Of a stretch of DNA of 64,000 nt, positions 19,698 to 28,425 are shown piece by piece. How positions within the stretch are numbered: position 1 is the first letter of the stretch; each line of letters starts with the position of its first letter. The notes below the pieces were generated by a model. That model was not told the DNA's origin, made no database searches, and saw nothing but the letters and a program-made list of their open reading frames with translations. The translations under genes were made by a program, and so were the position numbers. Source of the stretch: DASRJJ01 sp050730855 (GTDB taxonomy: Bacteria; Patescibacteriota; Saccharimonadia; Saccharimonadales; UBA4665); NCBI GenBank assembly GCA_050730855.1, contig JBOHNU010000002.1, positions 72,490-136,489 of the forward strand, in the 5' to 3' direction.

Positions 19698-20180
19698 TTA
19701 TTGGTACAAGCTGTCGAAGTTGAAGCTGTCGTACGGGCTGGTGCCGTTTGGTGTGTTGTACAGTTCGTCAAAGTTGTAGTTGCCGAAGTCATAGCTGAAG
19801 ATGTCTGATGTAAAGCACTGCCGCCCCTTCTTGTGGTAATTGACGTCGCTTTCCAGGCTGTCGAAGGATGAGCCGGGCAGTGAGGCGTCGGTTTTGAAGT
19901 TGGCGCAAATGGTGTAGCTGTCGGCGCCGCGGTTGTATTCGTAATCTGCTAGGCGGCTTGCCAGGTTGGCGTCTAGTTTCAAATCCTTTAAATTGTCGGG
20001 TACGTCGCCGCGGCCGCTGGCGTATGAGTCGAGTGCCGACTGTATGCTGGTGATGTCGGCCACCTTTTGCTGGTCGCTCACGGCGTCGCGCGAGAGTGCG
20101 TATTGCCAGATGAGCGCGCCGACGCAGATTACCGCAATGACTGCGAACGCAAGGTAGTATTTTTGCATTGCGCCGCGCAT
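19698..20180 (-). CDS. Small single-pass membrane protein, pilin-like shape
   Basis: A 160-residue protein starting at ATG 20180, one base after the upstream gene's stop. One N-terminal membrane helix (YYLAFAVIAVICVGALIWQY) is followed by a short helix (QQKVADITSIQSALDSY) and a small soluble domain with two cysteines and a Tyr/Asn/Asp-rich end. The layout resembles minor pseudopilins, but no GFTLxE prepilin-peptidase site is present. Function unknown. It is in an operon with the DUF5671-like gene. Confidence 0.6.
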   Translation of the reverse strand: MRGAMQKYYLAFAVIAVICVGALIWQYALSRDAVSDQQKVADITSIQSALDSYASGRGDVPDNLKDLKLDANLASRLADYEYNRGADSYTICANFKTDASLPGSSFDSLESDVNYHKKGRQCFTSDIFSYDFGNYNFDELYNTPNGTSPYDSFNFDSLYQ

Positions 20181-20181
20181 T

Positions 20182-20883
20182 TTAGCGCTCCGCCTTGCGG
20201 TGGCTGTCGAGCCAGAAGTAAGCGAAGATGCCGCCGGCAATACCCAGCACGATCACCATGTTGGCAACCAGCACGCCGATGTTTTCTATCTCGTAGCCTT
20301 TGCCGCCATAGATAGCAGCAGATAGCGCTGACAGAAACCCGATAAGGCTAAAAAATCCAACCACAAACGACACAAGCAGCGCAATTTGGACCATCCGCCG
20401 CCTGGATGGGTCGAGCCGAAGCCGCGGATTTGCCAGCTCGGCCTTTTTGAGGCGCAAAAAAAGCCACGCCAGTATCGGCAAGCCCACCACGAGCGAGGAT
20501 GTAGTAAACGCCATGATACCGGTGTCGAACGCGCCGGAAGACCCGCCGAAGAGATGCTCCGCAATGCTGGCCAGCAAAATCCCCATGCTAAGCGCGCTTA
20601 CGCTCATGGCCACTAGCATGATGAAATACTCGGCGCCGCGAGTGCTATACACTTGTACTACACCGATCGGCTCGTTTTGCGGGTTGCCGCCGTCCGCCGG
20701 CACAAATTGCGCCGCGGCTTCTTGAGGCGTACTGCCGGGTTGCGCCTGATCCTGGTGTCGGTCGAGTGCTTTCTCAACCGTGTCCGGGTGCCAGCCAGCA
20801 CCAACTAAGCGGTCGCGGACAGTCTCGTGGCCATCGCCGCTGCCGCGCGCCCGGGCAATATAATCGTGTAGTTCGTTGTTCAT
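20182..20883 (-). CDS. DUF5671-like membrane protein
   Basis: A 233-residue protein. A soluble N-terminus of about 80 residues carries a helical segment (IARARGSGDGHETVRDRLVG) resembling a short 'SHOCT/UBA-like' motif. Four membrane helices follow, beginning at RGAEYFIMLVAMSVSALSMG. The membrane part resembles DUF5671 proteins common in CPR genomes (recognised from memory, unverified). Start ATG 20883 with GAGGAG Shine-Dalgarno. A TTGACA -35 (plus 20927-20932) and TTAATT (plus 20902-20907) may form its promoter, with a long 19-base spacer. It is divergent from hisS. Confidence 0.65.
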   Translation of the reverse strand: MNNELHDYIARARGSGDGHETVRDRLVGAGWHPDTVEKALDRHQDQAQPGSTPQEAAAQFVPADGGNPQNEPIGVVQVYSTRGAEYFIMLVAMSVSALSMGILLASIAEHLFGGSSGAFDTGIMAFTTSSLVVGLPILAWLFLRLKKAELANPRLRLDPSRRRMVQIALLVSFVVGFFSLIGFLSALSAAIYGGKGYEIENIGVLVANMVIVLGIAGGIFAYFWLDSHRKAER

Positions 20884-20968
20884 TTATACTCCTCTGCAGC
20901 TAATTAAGCAGCACTACGTGGTTGTTTGTCAATCACACGGCACGATTAGCTAACCAGAATAAGTTTGC

Positions 20969-20974
20969 TACAAT
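20969..20974 (+). promoter_or_regulatory. hisS -10 box
   Basis: TACAAT 17 bases upstream of the hisS ATG. A Shine-Dalgarno AGGA lies between, so this transcript is predicted to have a short leader. The -35 is weak. Confidence 0.45.
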
Positions 20975-20991
20975 AAGGCCAGGATTTTGCC

Positions 20992-22308
20992 ATGGCACTA
21001 CAGACACAACCCTACAAAGGCGCAAGAGATTTTTACCCCGAGGATAAACGAGTCCAGAAGTACTTGTTTGGTTTGTGGCGCAAGGTGGCCGAGAGTTACG
21101 GCTACGAGGAGTACGATGCGCCCATTCTAGAGCCACTGGAGCTATACGCGGCCAAAACTGGCGAAGAAATTGTTAACGAGCAAACCTACACCTTCGAAGA
21201 CCGCGGCGGCCGGCGCGTGGCCATCCGGCCGGAGATGACGCCAACGGTGAGTCGCATGGTGGCGGCGCAGCGCCAGGAGCTGGCCTATCCGCTGCGCTGG
21301 TACAGCATCCCAAACATTTGGCGCTACGAGCGTCCGCAGCGCGGACGGCTGCGCGAGCACTGGCAACTCAACGTCGACCTGTTCGGCGTGAACGGCCTGC
21401 TGGCCGAAGCCGAGCTAGTCCAGGTAGCCGACAGTATTTTCAAGGCCGCCGGCGCTACCCGTGCCATGTATAGCATCCGCATAAACAGCCGCAAGCTGAT
21501 AGACTATATTTTGCGTGAATACCTGGAACTCGACAGCGTCCAGCATCACACCGTCGCCAAGCTGATAGACCGCAAGCACAAAATGCCGCACGAAGCGTTC
21601 GTGGCCGAAACCGACGCGCTGTTTACCCCCAGTCAGCGCGACAATGGCGCCAGCAACAAATTGCTCGGGCTGCTAAAAACTAAGGATATAAACCATTTGC
21701 CCGAGAAGGTGCGGATGCACAGCGCGGCGCTCGAGTTAAAAGAGTTACTGGCGCAGTTGCGCGACGCAGGCGTCACCAACGCCGTATTTGACCTTACAAT
21801 TATGCGCGGCTTTGACTACTACACCGGCATCGTATTTGAGATTTTCGACGAAAACCCGGATAACAACCGCTCCATGGTGGGGGGCGGTCGTTACGACGGC
21901 CTGGTCGGCCTGTTCGGCGTAGAGCCGGTGCCAACGGTTGGCTTTGCTTTTGGCGACGTCACACTCCAGAACTTTCTGGAAGGCCACAAACTGATGCCGC
22001 CGGCTCGATCAGACACCGATGCGTACGTGGCAATCATCGGCGATTGCTACGGCGCGGCGCAAAAGACCATCGGCGAACTGCGCGAAATGGGGCTGAACGT
22101 CGCCGTGGACATTACCGGCCGCAAGCTCGACAAGCAAATCCAAACGGCCGTAAAAAAGAATATCCACTACGTGATCTTTATTGGCGATAAAGAGCTGAAG
22201 GAAGAGCAGTTTGAACTGAAAAACTTGGCCACCGGCGCCAGCGAGCGCCGCAGTCTGGCACGGATTGTTAGCATAGTAAAGGATTACCGCGGCGAGGGCG
22301 AGGACTAG
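20992..22308 (+). CDS. hisS: Histidyl-tRNA synthetase
   Basis: A 438-residue class II synthetase. It shows motif 2 WRYERPQRGR, the histidine-specific stretch RGFDYYTGIVFE and motif 3 region GGGRYDGLVGLFG, then a C-terminal anticodon-binding domain (about 335-430). It charges tRNA-His. The substitution LREHWQ in place of the usual REFxQ is mild. The ATG is preceded by AGGATTTTGCC. It is followed closely by the YdjM-like gene. Confidence 0.96.
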   Translation: MALQTQPYKGARDFYPEDKRVQKYLFGLWRKVAESYGYEEYDAPILEPLELYAAKTGEEIVNEQTYTFEDRGGRRVAIRPEMTPTVSRMVAAQRQELAYPLRWYSIPNIWRYERPQRGRLREHWQLNVDLFGVNGLLAEAELVQVADSIFKAAGATRAMYSIRINSRKLIDYILREYLELDSVQHHTVAKLIDRKHKMPHEAFVAETDALFTPSQRDNGASNKLLGLLKTKDINHLPEKVRMHSAALELKELLAQLRDAGVTNAVFDLTIMRGFDYYTGIVFEIFDENPDNNRSMVGGGRYDGLVGLFGVEPVPTVGFAFGDVTLQNFLEGHKLMPPARSDTDAYVAIIGDCYGAAQKTIGELREMGLNVAVDITGRKLDKQIQTAVKKNIHYVIFIGDKELKEEQFELKNLATGASERRSLARIVSIVKDYRGEGED

Positions 22309-22333
22309 CCCGTATGGGGCGAGGAGTGGGGGC

Positions 22334-22789
22334 GTGACCGGTTTTAGCCACACTACAACAGGTGTGGTTATCGCCTTATCTGTCCACAACCCAGCGCTCG
22401 CCCTGCCATTGGCGCTTGCCTCGCACTTTGTGCTCGATGCTTTGCCGCATTACGGCGATGATACACGCGACGGCACCGACAAAGCCTTCCGCCGTTTTAT
22501 CCTGGTGGATGCCATCGCCGGATTTAGCATTACATTTCTTATGATGTACCTCTTCCCGGAAAGCTGGCTGCTAATCGGCCTGTGCGGAGCTATGTCAACT
22601 ATTCCAGATTTGATGTGGCTGCCAAACCATGTGCGGCAAGTGCGCGGCCAGCCGAGCAAACCGCACAACCTATTTATGCGTTGGCATACAAAGATACAGT
22701 TTGAACATCCGGTCTGGGGGATTGCGGCCGAGGTAGTTTGGGCGGTGGGGATGCTTTCGTTCATTGCTGTCGCGTTGTTTGGCAAATAA
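22334..22789 (+). CDS. YdjM-like membrane-bound putative metal-dependent hydrolase
   Basis: A 151-residue protein starting at GTG 22334, with GAGGAGTGGGG upstream. The pattern H..TG (FSHTTTG), then ALASHFVLDALPHYGDD with conserved His and Asp in membrane helices, and later TIPDLMWL, resembles the LexA-binding, inner-membrane hydrolase-like (YdjM) family. Two or three membrane segments are visible. The true reaction is unknown. It is probably co-transcribed with hisS. Confidence 0.65.
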   Translation: MTGFSHTTTGVVIALSVHNPALALPLALASHFVLDALPHYGDDTRDGTDKAFRRFILVDAIAGFSITFLMMYLFPESWLLIGLCGAMSTIPDLMWLPNHVRQVRGQPSKPHNLFMRWHTKIQFEHPVWGIAAEVVWAVGMLSFIAVALFGK

Positions 22790-22815
22790 ACCTGGTAAAA
22801 GTGTATTCAATCTGT

Positions 22816-22829
22816 TACAGTCTGTACCT
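22816..22829 (+). promoter_or_regulatory. -10 box of tig, predicted near-leaderless
   Basis: TACAGT (22816-22821) is eight bases before ATG 22830; no Shine-Dalgarno is present. Confidence 0.4.
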
Positions 22830-24110
22830 ATGTCTACAACCAAGAAACAACTTTCTCCTACCAAAGTGCAGCTCACACTTGCAGCCGACGATCTGTCCGG
22901 CTACAAGGCGAGCGCGCTTAAAAAGCTCGGCACCGATGTAAAGGTGCAGGGCTTCCGCCCCGGCAAAGCGCCGCTTAACCTACTAGAAAAACAGATTAAT
23001 CCCAACCTACTTCACAGCGAGGTAATGGATGCGGCCATTAACGCCCTGTACGGCCAGGCGCTACGCGAGCACCGTTTGCGGCCGGCTAGTGAGCCCAAGG
23101 TTAGTATCACGAAGTTCGTGCCGTTCGACACGCTCGAGGCCAACGTAGAGGTAGAAGTCGTCGGCGACGTTACACTGCCCGACTACAAGAAAACTAAAAT
23201 CGCGCAAAAGCAGCCGGTGGTAGACGCCAAAGAAGTCGATGAGGTGCTTGACCAACTCGCCACCCGCCAGGCCGAAAAGAAAGAGGCCGACCGCGCCGCC
23301 AAAACTACTGACGAAGTGGTAATTGATTTTAAGGGAACCGACGCCAAAACCGGCGAGCCGATCCCCGGAGCCGATGGCAAAGACTATCCTTTGGTCTTGG
23401 GCAGCAACTCCTTTATCCCCGGATTTGAAAAGAACCTGATCGGCGCCAGAACCGGCGAAACCAAAGAGTTTACTCTGACATTCCCTAAAGATTACGGTAC
23501 TGAGGCGCTGCAAAACCGCAAAGTCACCTTTGCCGTAACGGTAAAAAAAGTAAACGAAGTAGCAAAGCCGGCCATCGACGATAAGTTTGCTGCAAGCGTG
23601 GGGCCGTTCAAAAAACTTGCCGAACTAAAGGCCGACATCGAGAAAGAACTTCTTACCCGCAAGCAAAACGACGCCGAGCAAGAACATGCTAACGAACTTA
23701 TCCGTGTGATTGCCGGCAAGGCAAAGGTTGCTATCCCCGAAAGTTTGGTTAACGAACAGCTGGAGCGCATCGAGCGTGAAACCCGTCAAAACCTGGCGTA
23801 CACCGGCCAAACCTGGCAGGAGTACTTGGATAGCGAAAAACTCACCCCCGAATCATTACGCAAGAAACATCACGACGATGCCGAGCTGCGTGTAAAAGCC
23901 GGGATTGTACTGGCCGAAATTGCCGAAGCCGAGAAAGTTACAGTGACGCCAGAGGAGTTTAACGCCCAGCTGCAATCGCTAAAAGCCCGCTACCCCGATG
24001 CGCAAATGCGAGCCGAGCTGGACAAGCCCGAAAACCAACGCGATATACTAAGCCGCATGGTCACCGAAAAAACCATCGCCAAGCTCAAGGAATACGCGGC
24101 AAAAAACTGA
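22830..24110 (+). CDS. tig: Trigger factor (ribosome-associated chaperone)
   Basis: A 426-residue protein. The ribosome-binding domain has the signature GFRPGKAPLNLLEK. The FKBP-type prolyl isomerase domain (about 150-240) contains EVVIDFKG and FIPGFEKNLIGA, and a helical C-terminal chaperone domain follows. It meets nascent chains at the exit tunnel next to L23. ATG 22830 is chosen because the region before it contains the -10 box. The gene stands directly before clpP, as is common (tig-clpP), but clpP has its own CIRCE-controlled promoter. Confidence 0.95.
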   Translation: MSTTKKQLSPTKVQLTLAADDLSGYKASALKKLGTDVKVQGFRPGKAPLNLLEKQINPNLLHSEVMDAAINALYGQALREHRLRPASEPKVSITKFVPFDTLEANVEVEVVGDVTLPDYKKTKIAQKQPVVDAKEVDEVLDQLATRQAEKKEADRAAKTTDEVVIDFKGTDAKTGEPIPGADGKDYPLVLGSNSFIPGFEKNLIGARTGETKEFTLTFPKDYGTEALQNRKVTFAVTVKKVNEVAKPAIDDKFAASVGPFKKLAELKADIEKELLTRKQNDAEQEHANELIRVIAGKAKVAIPESLVNEQLERIERETRQNLAYTGQTWQEYLDSEKLTPESLRKKHHDDAELRVKAGIVLAEIAEAEKVTVTPEEFNAQLQSLKARYPDAQMRAELDKPENQRDILSRMVTEKTIAKLKEYAAKN

Positions 24111-24124
24111 ACCGATCAGCGACA

Positions 24125-24155
24125 GGCTGGCACTCTTGACTGGGGAGTGCCAGCC
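24125..24155 (+). promoter_or_regulatory. CIRCE operator (HrcA site) of clpP
   Basis: GGCTGGCACTC, nine bases, GAGTGCCAGCC: a perfect 11-base inverted repeat with the CIRCE core GCACTC-N9-GAGTGC. As at clpC, the spacer starts with TTGAC, the -35 hexamer, so HrcA binding would exclude polymerase. Confidence 0.9.
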
Positions 24156-24165
24156 GACGTATACT
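24136..24165 (+). promoter_or_regulatory. clpP promoter, predicted leaderless
   Basis: TTGACT (24136-24141), 18-base spacer, TATACT (24160-24165). The ATG follows after seven bases at 24173, with no Shine-Dalgarno. Confidence 0.7.
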
Positions 24166-24172
24166 CAAAAGT

Positions 24173-24781
24173 ATGATCAAACCATCTTCTAGCATTCTTA
24201 TACCAACTGTTATCGAGAGCGACGGTCGCGTAGAGCGCGCCTACGACATCTACAGCCGGCTGCTCAAAGACCGAATTGTTTTCTTGGGCAGCGATGTTAA
24301 CGAGCACACCGCCAACCTAGTAGTGGCGCAGCTTTTGTTTCTGCACGCCGAAGATTCCAAGAAGGACATCTTCTTTTATATCAACAGCCCGGGTGGCAGC
24401 GTTTACGACGCGCTGGCCATTTATGACACTATGCAGTATGTTACCAACGACATTCAAACCGTCGGCATCGGCGTTCAGGCTTCGGCCGCGGCCTTTTTGC
24501 TGAGCTGCGGCACCAAGGGCAAGCGGTTCCTTTTGCCGCACTCCACGGTGATGATTCACCAGCCGTCCAGCGGCACTCGCGGCAAAGTAACCGACCAAGA
24601 GATCGACCTGCGCGAAAGCCTGCGCGTTAAAAGACTGCTAGAGTCGATCATGGCTAAAAACACCGGCCAAAAAATAGAACGCATCCACGAAGACATGGAG
24701 CGCGACAAATGGATGACCTCCGAAGAAGCTAAGAAATACGGCATCGTCGACAAAGTAATCACCACCCCACCAAAATCGTAA
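24173..24781 (+). CDS. clpP: ATP-dependent Clp protease proteolytic subunit ClpP
   Basis: A 202-residue serine protease forming the barrel that degrades substrates unfolded by ClpC. The nucleophile region is GVQASAAAFLL, where the usual Met and Gly after the serine are both Ala. The histidine is in MIHQPSSG, and the aspartate in ERDKWMTSEEAKKYG. The N-terminal LIPTVIESDGRVERAYDIYSR segment resembles the usual processing and axial-loop region. The gene shares the CIRCE-plus-leaderless promoter design with clpC, so the two subunits should be co-induced by heat. Confidence 0.95.
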   Translation: MIKPSSSILIPTVIESDGRVERAYDIYSRLLKDRIVFLGSDVNEHTANLVVAQLLFLHAEDSKKDIFFYINSPGGSVYDALAIYDTMQYVTNDIQTVGIGVQASAAAFLLSCGTKGKRFLLPHSTVMIHQPSSGTRGKVTDQEIDLRESLRVKRLLESIMAKNTGQKIERIHEDMERDKWMTSEEAKKYGIVDKVITTPPKS

Positions 24782-24849
24782 AATGACACAAGGTGGAGAG
24801 GAAAAACGACCTTACCTTAAAACGGGCGCAGGATTTGACGCGCAAAGTC

Positions 24850-25043
24850 TTGACATTTAGCCGTGGTTACCTCACAATCTTATTCTAAGAAGTAGTGTAA
24901 GCGCGGCAGTGTTGAAGTTTGCGTCAGGTTGTGACGGATGCTTCATCACTAAAAACTACCGCCTTAGAGACCTTCACGCTAAAACAAAGGTTTATTAAGG
25001 ACTCTGTCTGCAGGCAGAGCATAACAGGGGAATAGCGCAACGC
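24850..25043 (+). promoter_or_regulatory. rpoB promoter and structured leader
   Basis: TTGACA (24850-24855), 17-base spacer, CACAAT (24873-24878) predicts a start near 24885 and a leader of about 160 nt. Two hairpins are visible. One is at 24914-24944, with CGTCA/TGACG closed outside by GAAG/CTTC. The other is at 25002-25019, CTCTGTC-TGCA-GGCAGAG. The ribosome site AGGGGA follows. No T-run follows the second hairpin, so translational rather than terminator control is more likely. The region 24782-25043 holds no gene. Confidence 0.55.
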
Positions 25044-28000
25044 ATGACAGCAAAGAGCACCAAAAGCGACAGCCGCGTGTACTACACGGCACAAGACGAC
25101 GCGATTGTACTTAACAACCTAGTTGACCACCAAAACAGATCATTCCAATGGTTTGTGGAGGAAGGTTTAAGCGAACTACTGGCCGAAGTAAGTCCCATCG
25201 ACGACTACACCGGCACCAAACTTACACTGCGCTTCAAAGACTACCACTTTGAAGACCCCAAAATGACCGAGTCCGCGGCTCGCGAAAACAACGTGAGCTA
25301 CGAGGCTCCGCTAAAGGCCAAGGTCGAACTAACTAACAAAGTAACCGGCGAGGTAAAAGAGCAGGAAATCTACCTGGGCGACTACCCCTGGATGACCAAG
25401 CGCGGGACGTTTGTAATAAACGGCGCCGAGCGCGTGGTGGTGAGCCAACTTATTCGCAGCAGCGGCGTGTTCTTTACAGCCGACCAGCATGGAGCGACCA
25501 ATCTGTACGGCGCCAAGGTTATCCCTGGCCGCGGCGCGTGGCTGGAGTTTGAAACTGCGGCCAACGGCGCTCTGTACGTCAAAATCGACCGCAAGCGCAA
25601 ACTTGCTGTAACCACGCTTTTGCGTGCTTTGGGCATGACTCAGGAGCAAATGAAGGACGCGCTGAAGCATGTGGACACCGGTAAAACCAATCACCTCGAG
25701 ATTACGCTCGATAAAGACCCGACTCGCGGCCAAAGCGACGCACTCATCGAGGTCTATCGCCGCTTGCGACCGGGCGATCTCGCTACTGTGGACAACGCCC
25801 GCGCGCTCATCGAAAACATGTTCTACAACTTCAAACGTTTCGATTTTTCCCGTGTCGGCCGCTACAAAATTAACAAACGGCTAAACCTGGATGTGCCAAA
25901 CACCTCCGAAAACCGCGTTATGCGCCTGGAGGATCTGCTCGCCATCATCGCCGAACTGATCCGCCTCAACAACACCCAGGAGCCGGCCGACGATATCGAC
26001 AGCCTGGCCAACCGCCGTGTGAAGTTAGTTGGTGAGCTGGTGCAGCGCCAGTTCCGCATTGGCCTGCTGCGCATGGAGCGCAACACCAAAGACCGCATGA
26101 GCATGAGCGAAATCGAGACAGTCACACCGGGTCAGCTTATTAACGCCCGCCCGGTAGTGGCCGCTGTACGCGAGTTTTTTGCCAGCAGCCAGCTGTCGCA
26201 GTTTATGGATCAGATTAACCCTTTGAGTGAGCTTGCGCACAAGCGCCGCCTCAGCTCGATGGGACCCGGCGGCCTGTCGCGTGAACGCGCCGGCTTTGAA
26301 GTTCGAGACGCCCACGCCACCCACTACGGCCGTATCTGTGCCGTCGAAACCCCGGAAGGCGCCAACATCGGTCTGGTATTAAACCTAGCCAGCCACGCTC
26401 GTATCAACGACTACGGCTTCATTGAAACACCTTACCGCAAAGTGGCAAAAGGCAAAGTAACCGAAGAAATCGTCTACCTTGACGCCGCAGCCGAGGAAAC
26501 CGCGGTTATCGCCGGTGCCGGTATGGAGCTGGACAAAAACGGCAAGTTTGCCAGCGAGCGCGTTAGCGCCCGCACCAACCTAAAGTCCGGCGAAGTTGAC
26601 TCAAACGACGTTACCCACATGGACGCCGCTCGCAGCCAGATTATCGGTTCGAGCGCTGGCCTCATTCCGTTTATCGAAAAGAACTACGTGTACCGAAGTT
26701 TGATGGGTTCTAACCAGCAACGCCAGGCCGTGCCACTCATCCAGCCAAGCGCGCCGATTGTTGGCACCGGCCTCGAAACCGCCGCTGCTCGCAACACCGG
26801 CCAGATGCTATTGGCGGAAGGCGAAGGCGAAGTCGTTAAAGCAACCGGCCAGGAAGTAATTGTTAAGTACAAAAACGGCAACGTAACCTACGAGCCGCAG
26901 CATTTTGTGCGCAGCAACGAAGGCACCAGCATCAACCAAAAAGTGGTGGTTAACATCGGTGACAAAGTTAAGAAAGACGACGTGCTGATCGAAGGCATGT
27001 CTATCCAGAACGGCGAGTTGGCGCTTGGCAAAGACCTTGTGGTAGCCTTTATGCCCTGGCACGGATACAACTTTGAGGACGCCATCATTATCAGCCGTAA
27101 ACTGGTTGAAGACGACACGCTAACAAGCGTACACATTGTAGACTTTATGATCGAAGTCCGCGAGACTAAGCTAGGGCCAGAAATCGTAACCCGCGACATT
27201 CCAAACGTGAGCGAGGACGCGCTGCGACATCTCGACGAAGACGGCATTGTGCGCATCGGCGCCGAAGTACACCCCGGTGACATTTTGGTGGGTAAGATTA
27301 CGCCAAAGGGCGAGCAAGAACTTTCCAGTGAAGAGCGCCTGCTGCGTGCCATCTTTGGCGAAAAGGCCAAAGAAGTCCGCGACACAAGCCAGCGCATGAG
27401 CAACGGCAAACACGGCAAAGTAGTTGGCGTTAAGGTGTTTAACCGCGAAAACGGCCACGAACTGAAAAGTGGTGTGCTGATGCAAATCCAGGTGTTTGTT
27501 GCCCAAATGCGCAAGATTAGCGTTGGCGACAAATTAGGCGGCCGCCACGGTAACAAGGGAGTTATCGCGCGCATCCTCCCAATTGAGGACATGCCGTTCA
27601 TGGAAGATGGTACCCCGGTTGACATTATTCTCAACCCGCTGGGCGTGCCTTCCCGCATGAACATCGGCCAGTTGTTCGAAACTCACCTGGGTATGGCGGC
27701 CAGCGCCCTTGGCATCAAGGTTGCCAGCCCGGCGTTCAACGGTGTACAAGAAGGAAAAATCCGCGAACTACTCAAACAAGCTGGCCTGCCGGAAGACGGC
27801 AAGCAGCAGCTATACGACGGCCATACTGGCGAACCGTTCCAGGAACGCACCACTGTTGGCGCAATGTACATGATTAAGCTCAACCACATGGTTGCCGACA
27901 AAATTCACGCCCGCTCCACCGGACCGTACACTATGGTCACTCAGCAGCCGCTCGGCGGTAAGGCGCAAAACGGCGGACAGCGCTTCGGCGAAATGGAAGT

Positions 28001-28424
28001 ATGGGCACTGGAGGCGTATGGCGCCGCCAGCACATTGCAGGAAATGCTGACCATTAAGTCCGACGACGTGTACGGCCGCTCCAAAGCCTACGAGTCTATT
28101 ATTAAAAAGACCGAAATCGTTGGGCCGAAGGTACCAGAATCCTTCAACGTGCTTGTAAAAGAGTTGCAAGGTCTTGGCCTCAAGGTCGACCTAGTTCACT
28201 CCGACAAGATAGTGGACGCCGAAGAGGTATTAGCCAAGAACGTTCGCGAAGAAGCCGAGCACCAATCGGAGATCGACGTTCCAGCTCCAGCTATTTCCGA
28301 TGTAGATGTTTCCGACGACGCTCTGGCCGACGAATTTACGGTCTTGGACGTAACCGACGACACATCCAGCACGGATGACGACAACACCGCCACAGACACA
28401 AACGAAGAAGGGAAGGAGGCTTAG
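25044..28424 (+). CDS. rpoB: RNA polymerase beta subunit
   Basis: A 1126-residue beta subunit, compact compared with E. coli (1342). Visible landmarks: the rifampicin region with SQFMDQINPLSELAHKRRLSS, the ETPEGANIG motif, the GHGNKG-type segment GGRHGNKGV, and the C-terminal GGQRFGEMEVWALEAYGA. The SQFMDQ and HKRR positions look rifampicin-sensitive in type (inference). A 60-residue acidic, Asp/Thr-rich tail ends the protein. Start ATG 25044 follows AGGGGA. An AAGGAGG site for rpoC is embedded in its last codons. Confidence 0.97.
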   Translation: MTAKSTKSDSRVYYTAQDDAIVLNNLVDHQNRSFQWFVEEGLSELLAEVSPIDDYTGTKLTLRFKDYHFEDPKMTESAARENNVSYEAPLKAKVELTNKVTGEVKEQEIYLGDYPWMTKRGTFVINGAERVVVSQLIRSSGVFFTADQHGATNLYGAKVIPGRGAWLEFETAANGALYVKIDRKRKLAVTTLLRALGMTQEQMKDALKHVDTGKTNHLEITLDKDPTRGQSDALIEVYRRLRPGDLATVDNARALIENMFYNFKRFDFSRVGRYKINKRLNLDVPNTSENRVMRLEDLLAIIAELIRLNNTQEPADDIDSLANRRVKLVGELVQRQFRIGLLRMERNTKDRMSMSEIETVTPGQLINARPVVAAVREFFASSQLSQFMDQINPLSELAHKRRLSSMGPGGLSRERAGFEVRDAHATHYGRICAVETPEGANIGLVLNLASHARINDYGFIETPYRKVAKGKVTEEIVYLDAAAEETAVIAGAGMELDKNGKFASERVSARTNLKSGEVDSNDVTHMDAARSQIIGSSAGLIPFIEKNYVYRSLMGSNQQRQAVPLIQPSAPIVGTGLETAAARNTGQMLLAEGEGEVVKATGQEVIVKYKNGNVTYEPQHFVRSNEGTSINQKVVVNIGDKVKKDDVLIEGMSIQNGELALGKDLVVAFMPWHGYNFEDAIIISRKLVEDDTLTSVHIVDFMIEVRETKLGPEIVTRDIPNVSEDALRHLDEDGIVRIGAEVHPGDILVGKITPKGEQELSSEERLLRAIFGEKAKEVRDTSQRMSNGKHGKVVGVKVFNRENGHELKSGVLMQIQVFVAQMRKISVGDKLGGRHGNKGVIARILPIEDMPFMEDGTPVDIILNPLGVPSRMNIGQLFETHLGMAASALGIKVASPAFNGVQEGKIRELLKQAGLPEDGKQQLYDGHTGEPFQERTTVGAMYMIKLNHMVADKIHARSTGPYTMVTQQPLGGKAQNGGQRFGEMEVWALEAYGAASTLQEMLTIKSDDVYGRSKAYESIIKKTEIVGPKVPESFNVLVKELQGLGLKVDLVHSDKIVDAEEVLAKNVREEAEHQSEIDVPAPAISDVDVSDDALADEFTVLDVTDDTSSTDDDNTATDTNEEGKEA

Positions 28425-28425
28425 T

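Noticed and set aside
26888..27664. 258-residue minus-strand frame inside rpoB
   Set aside because: Long but Ser/Met/Thr-rich antisense frame opposite conserved rpoB sequence; no promoter or ribosome site.
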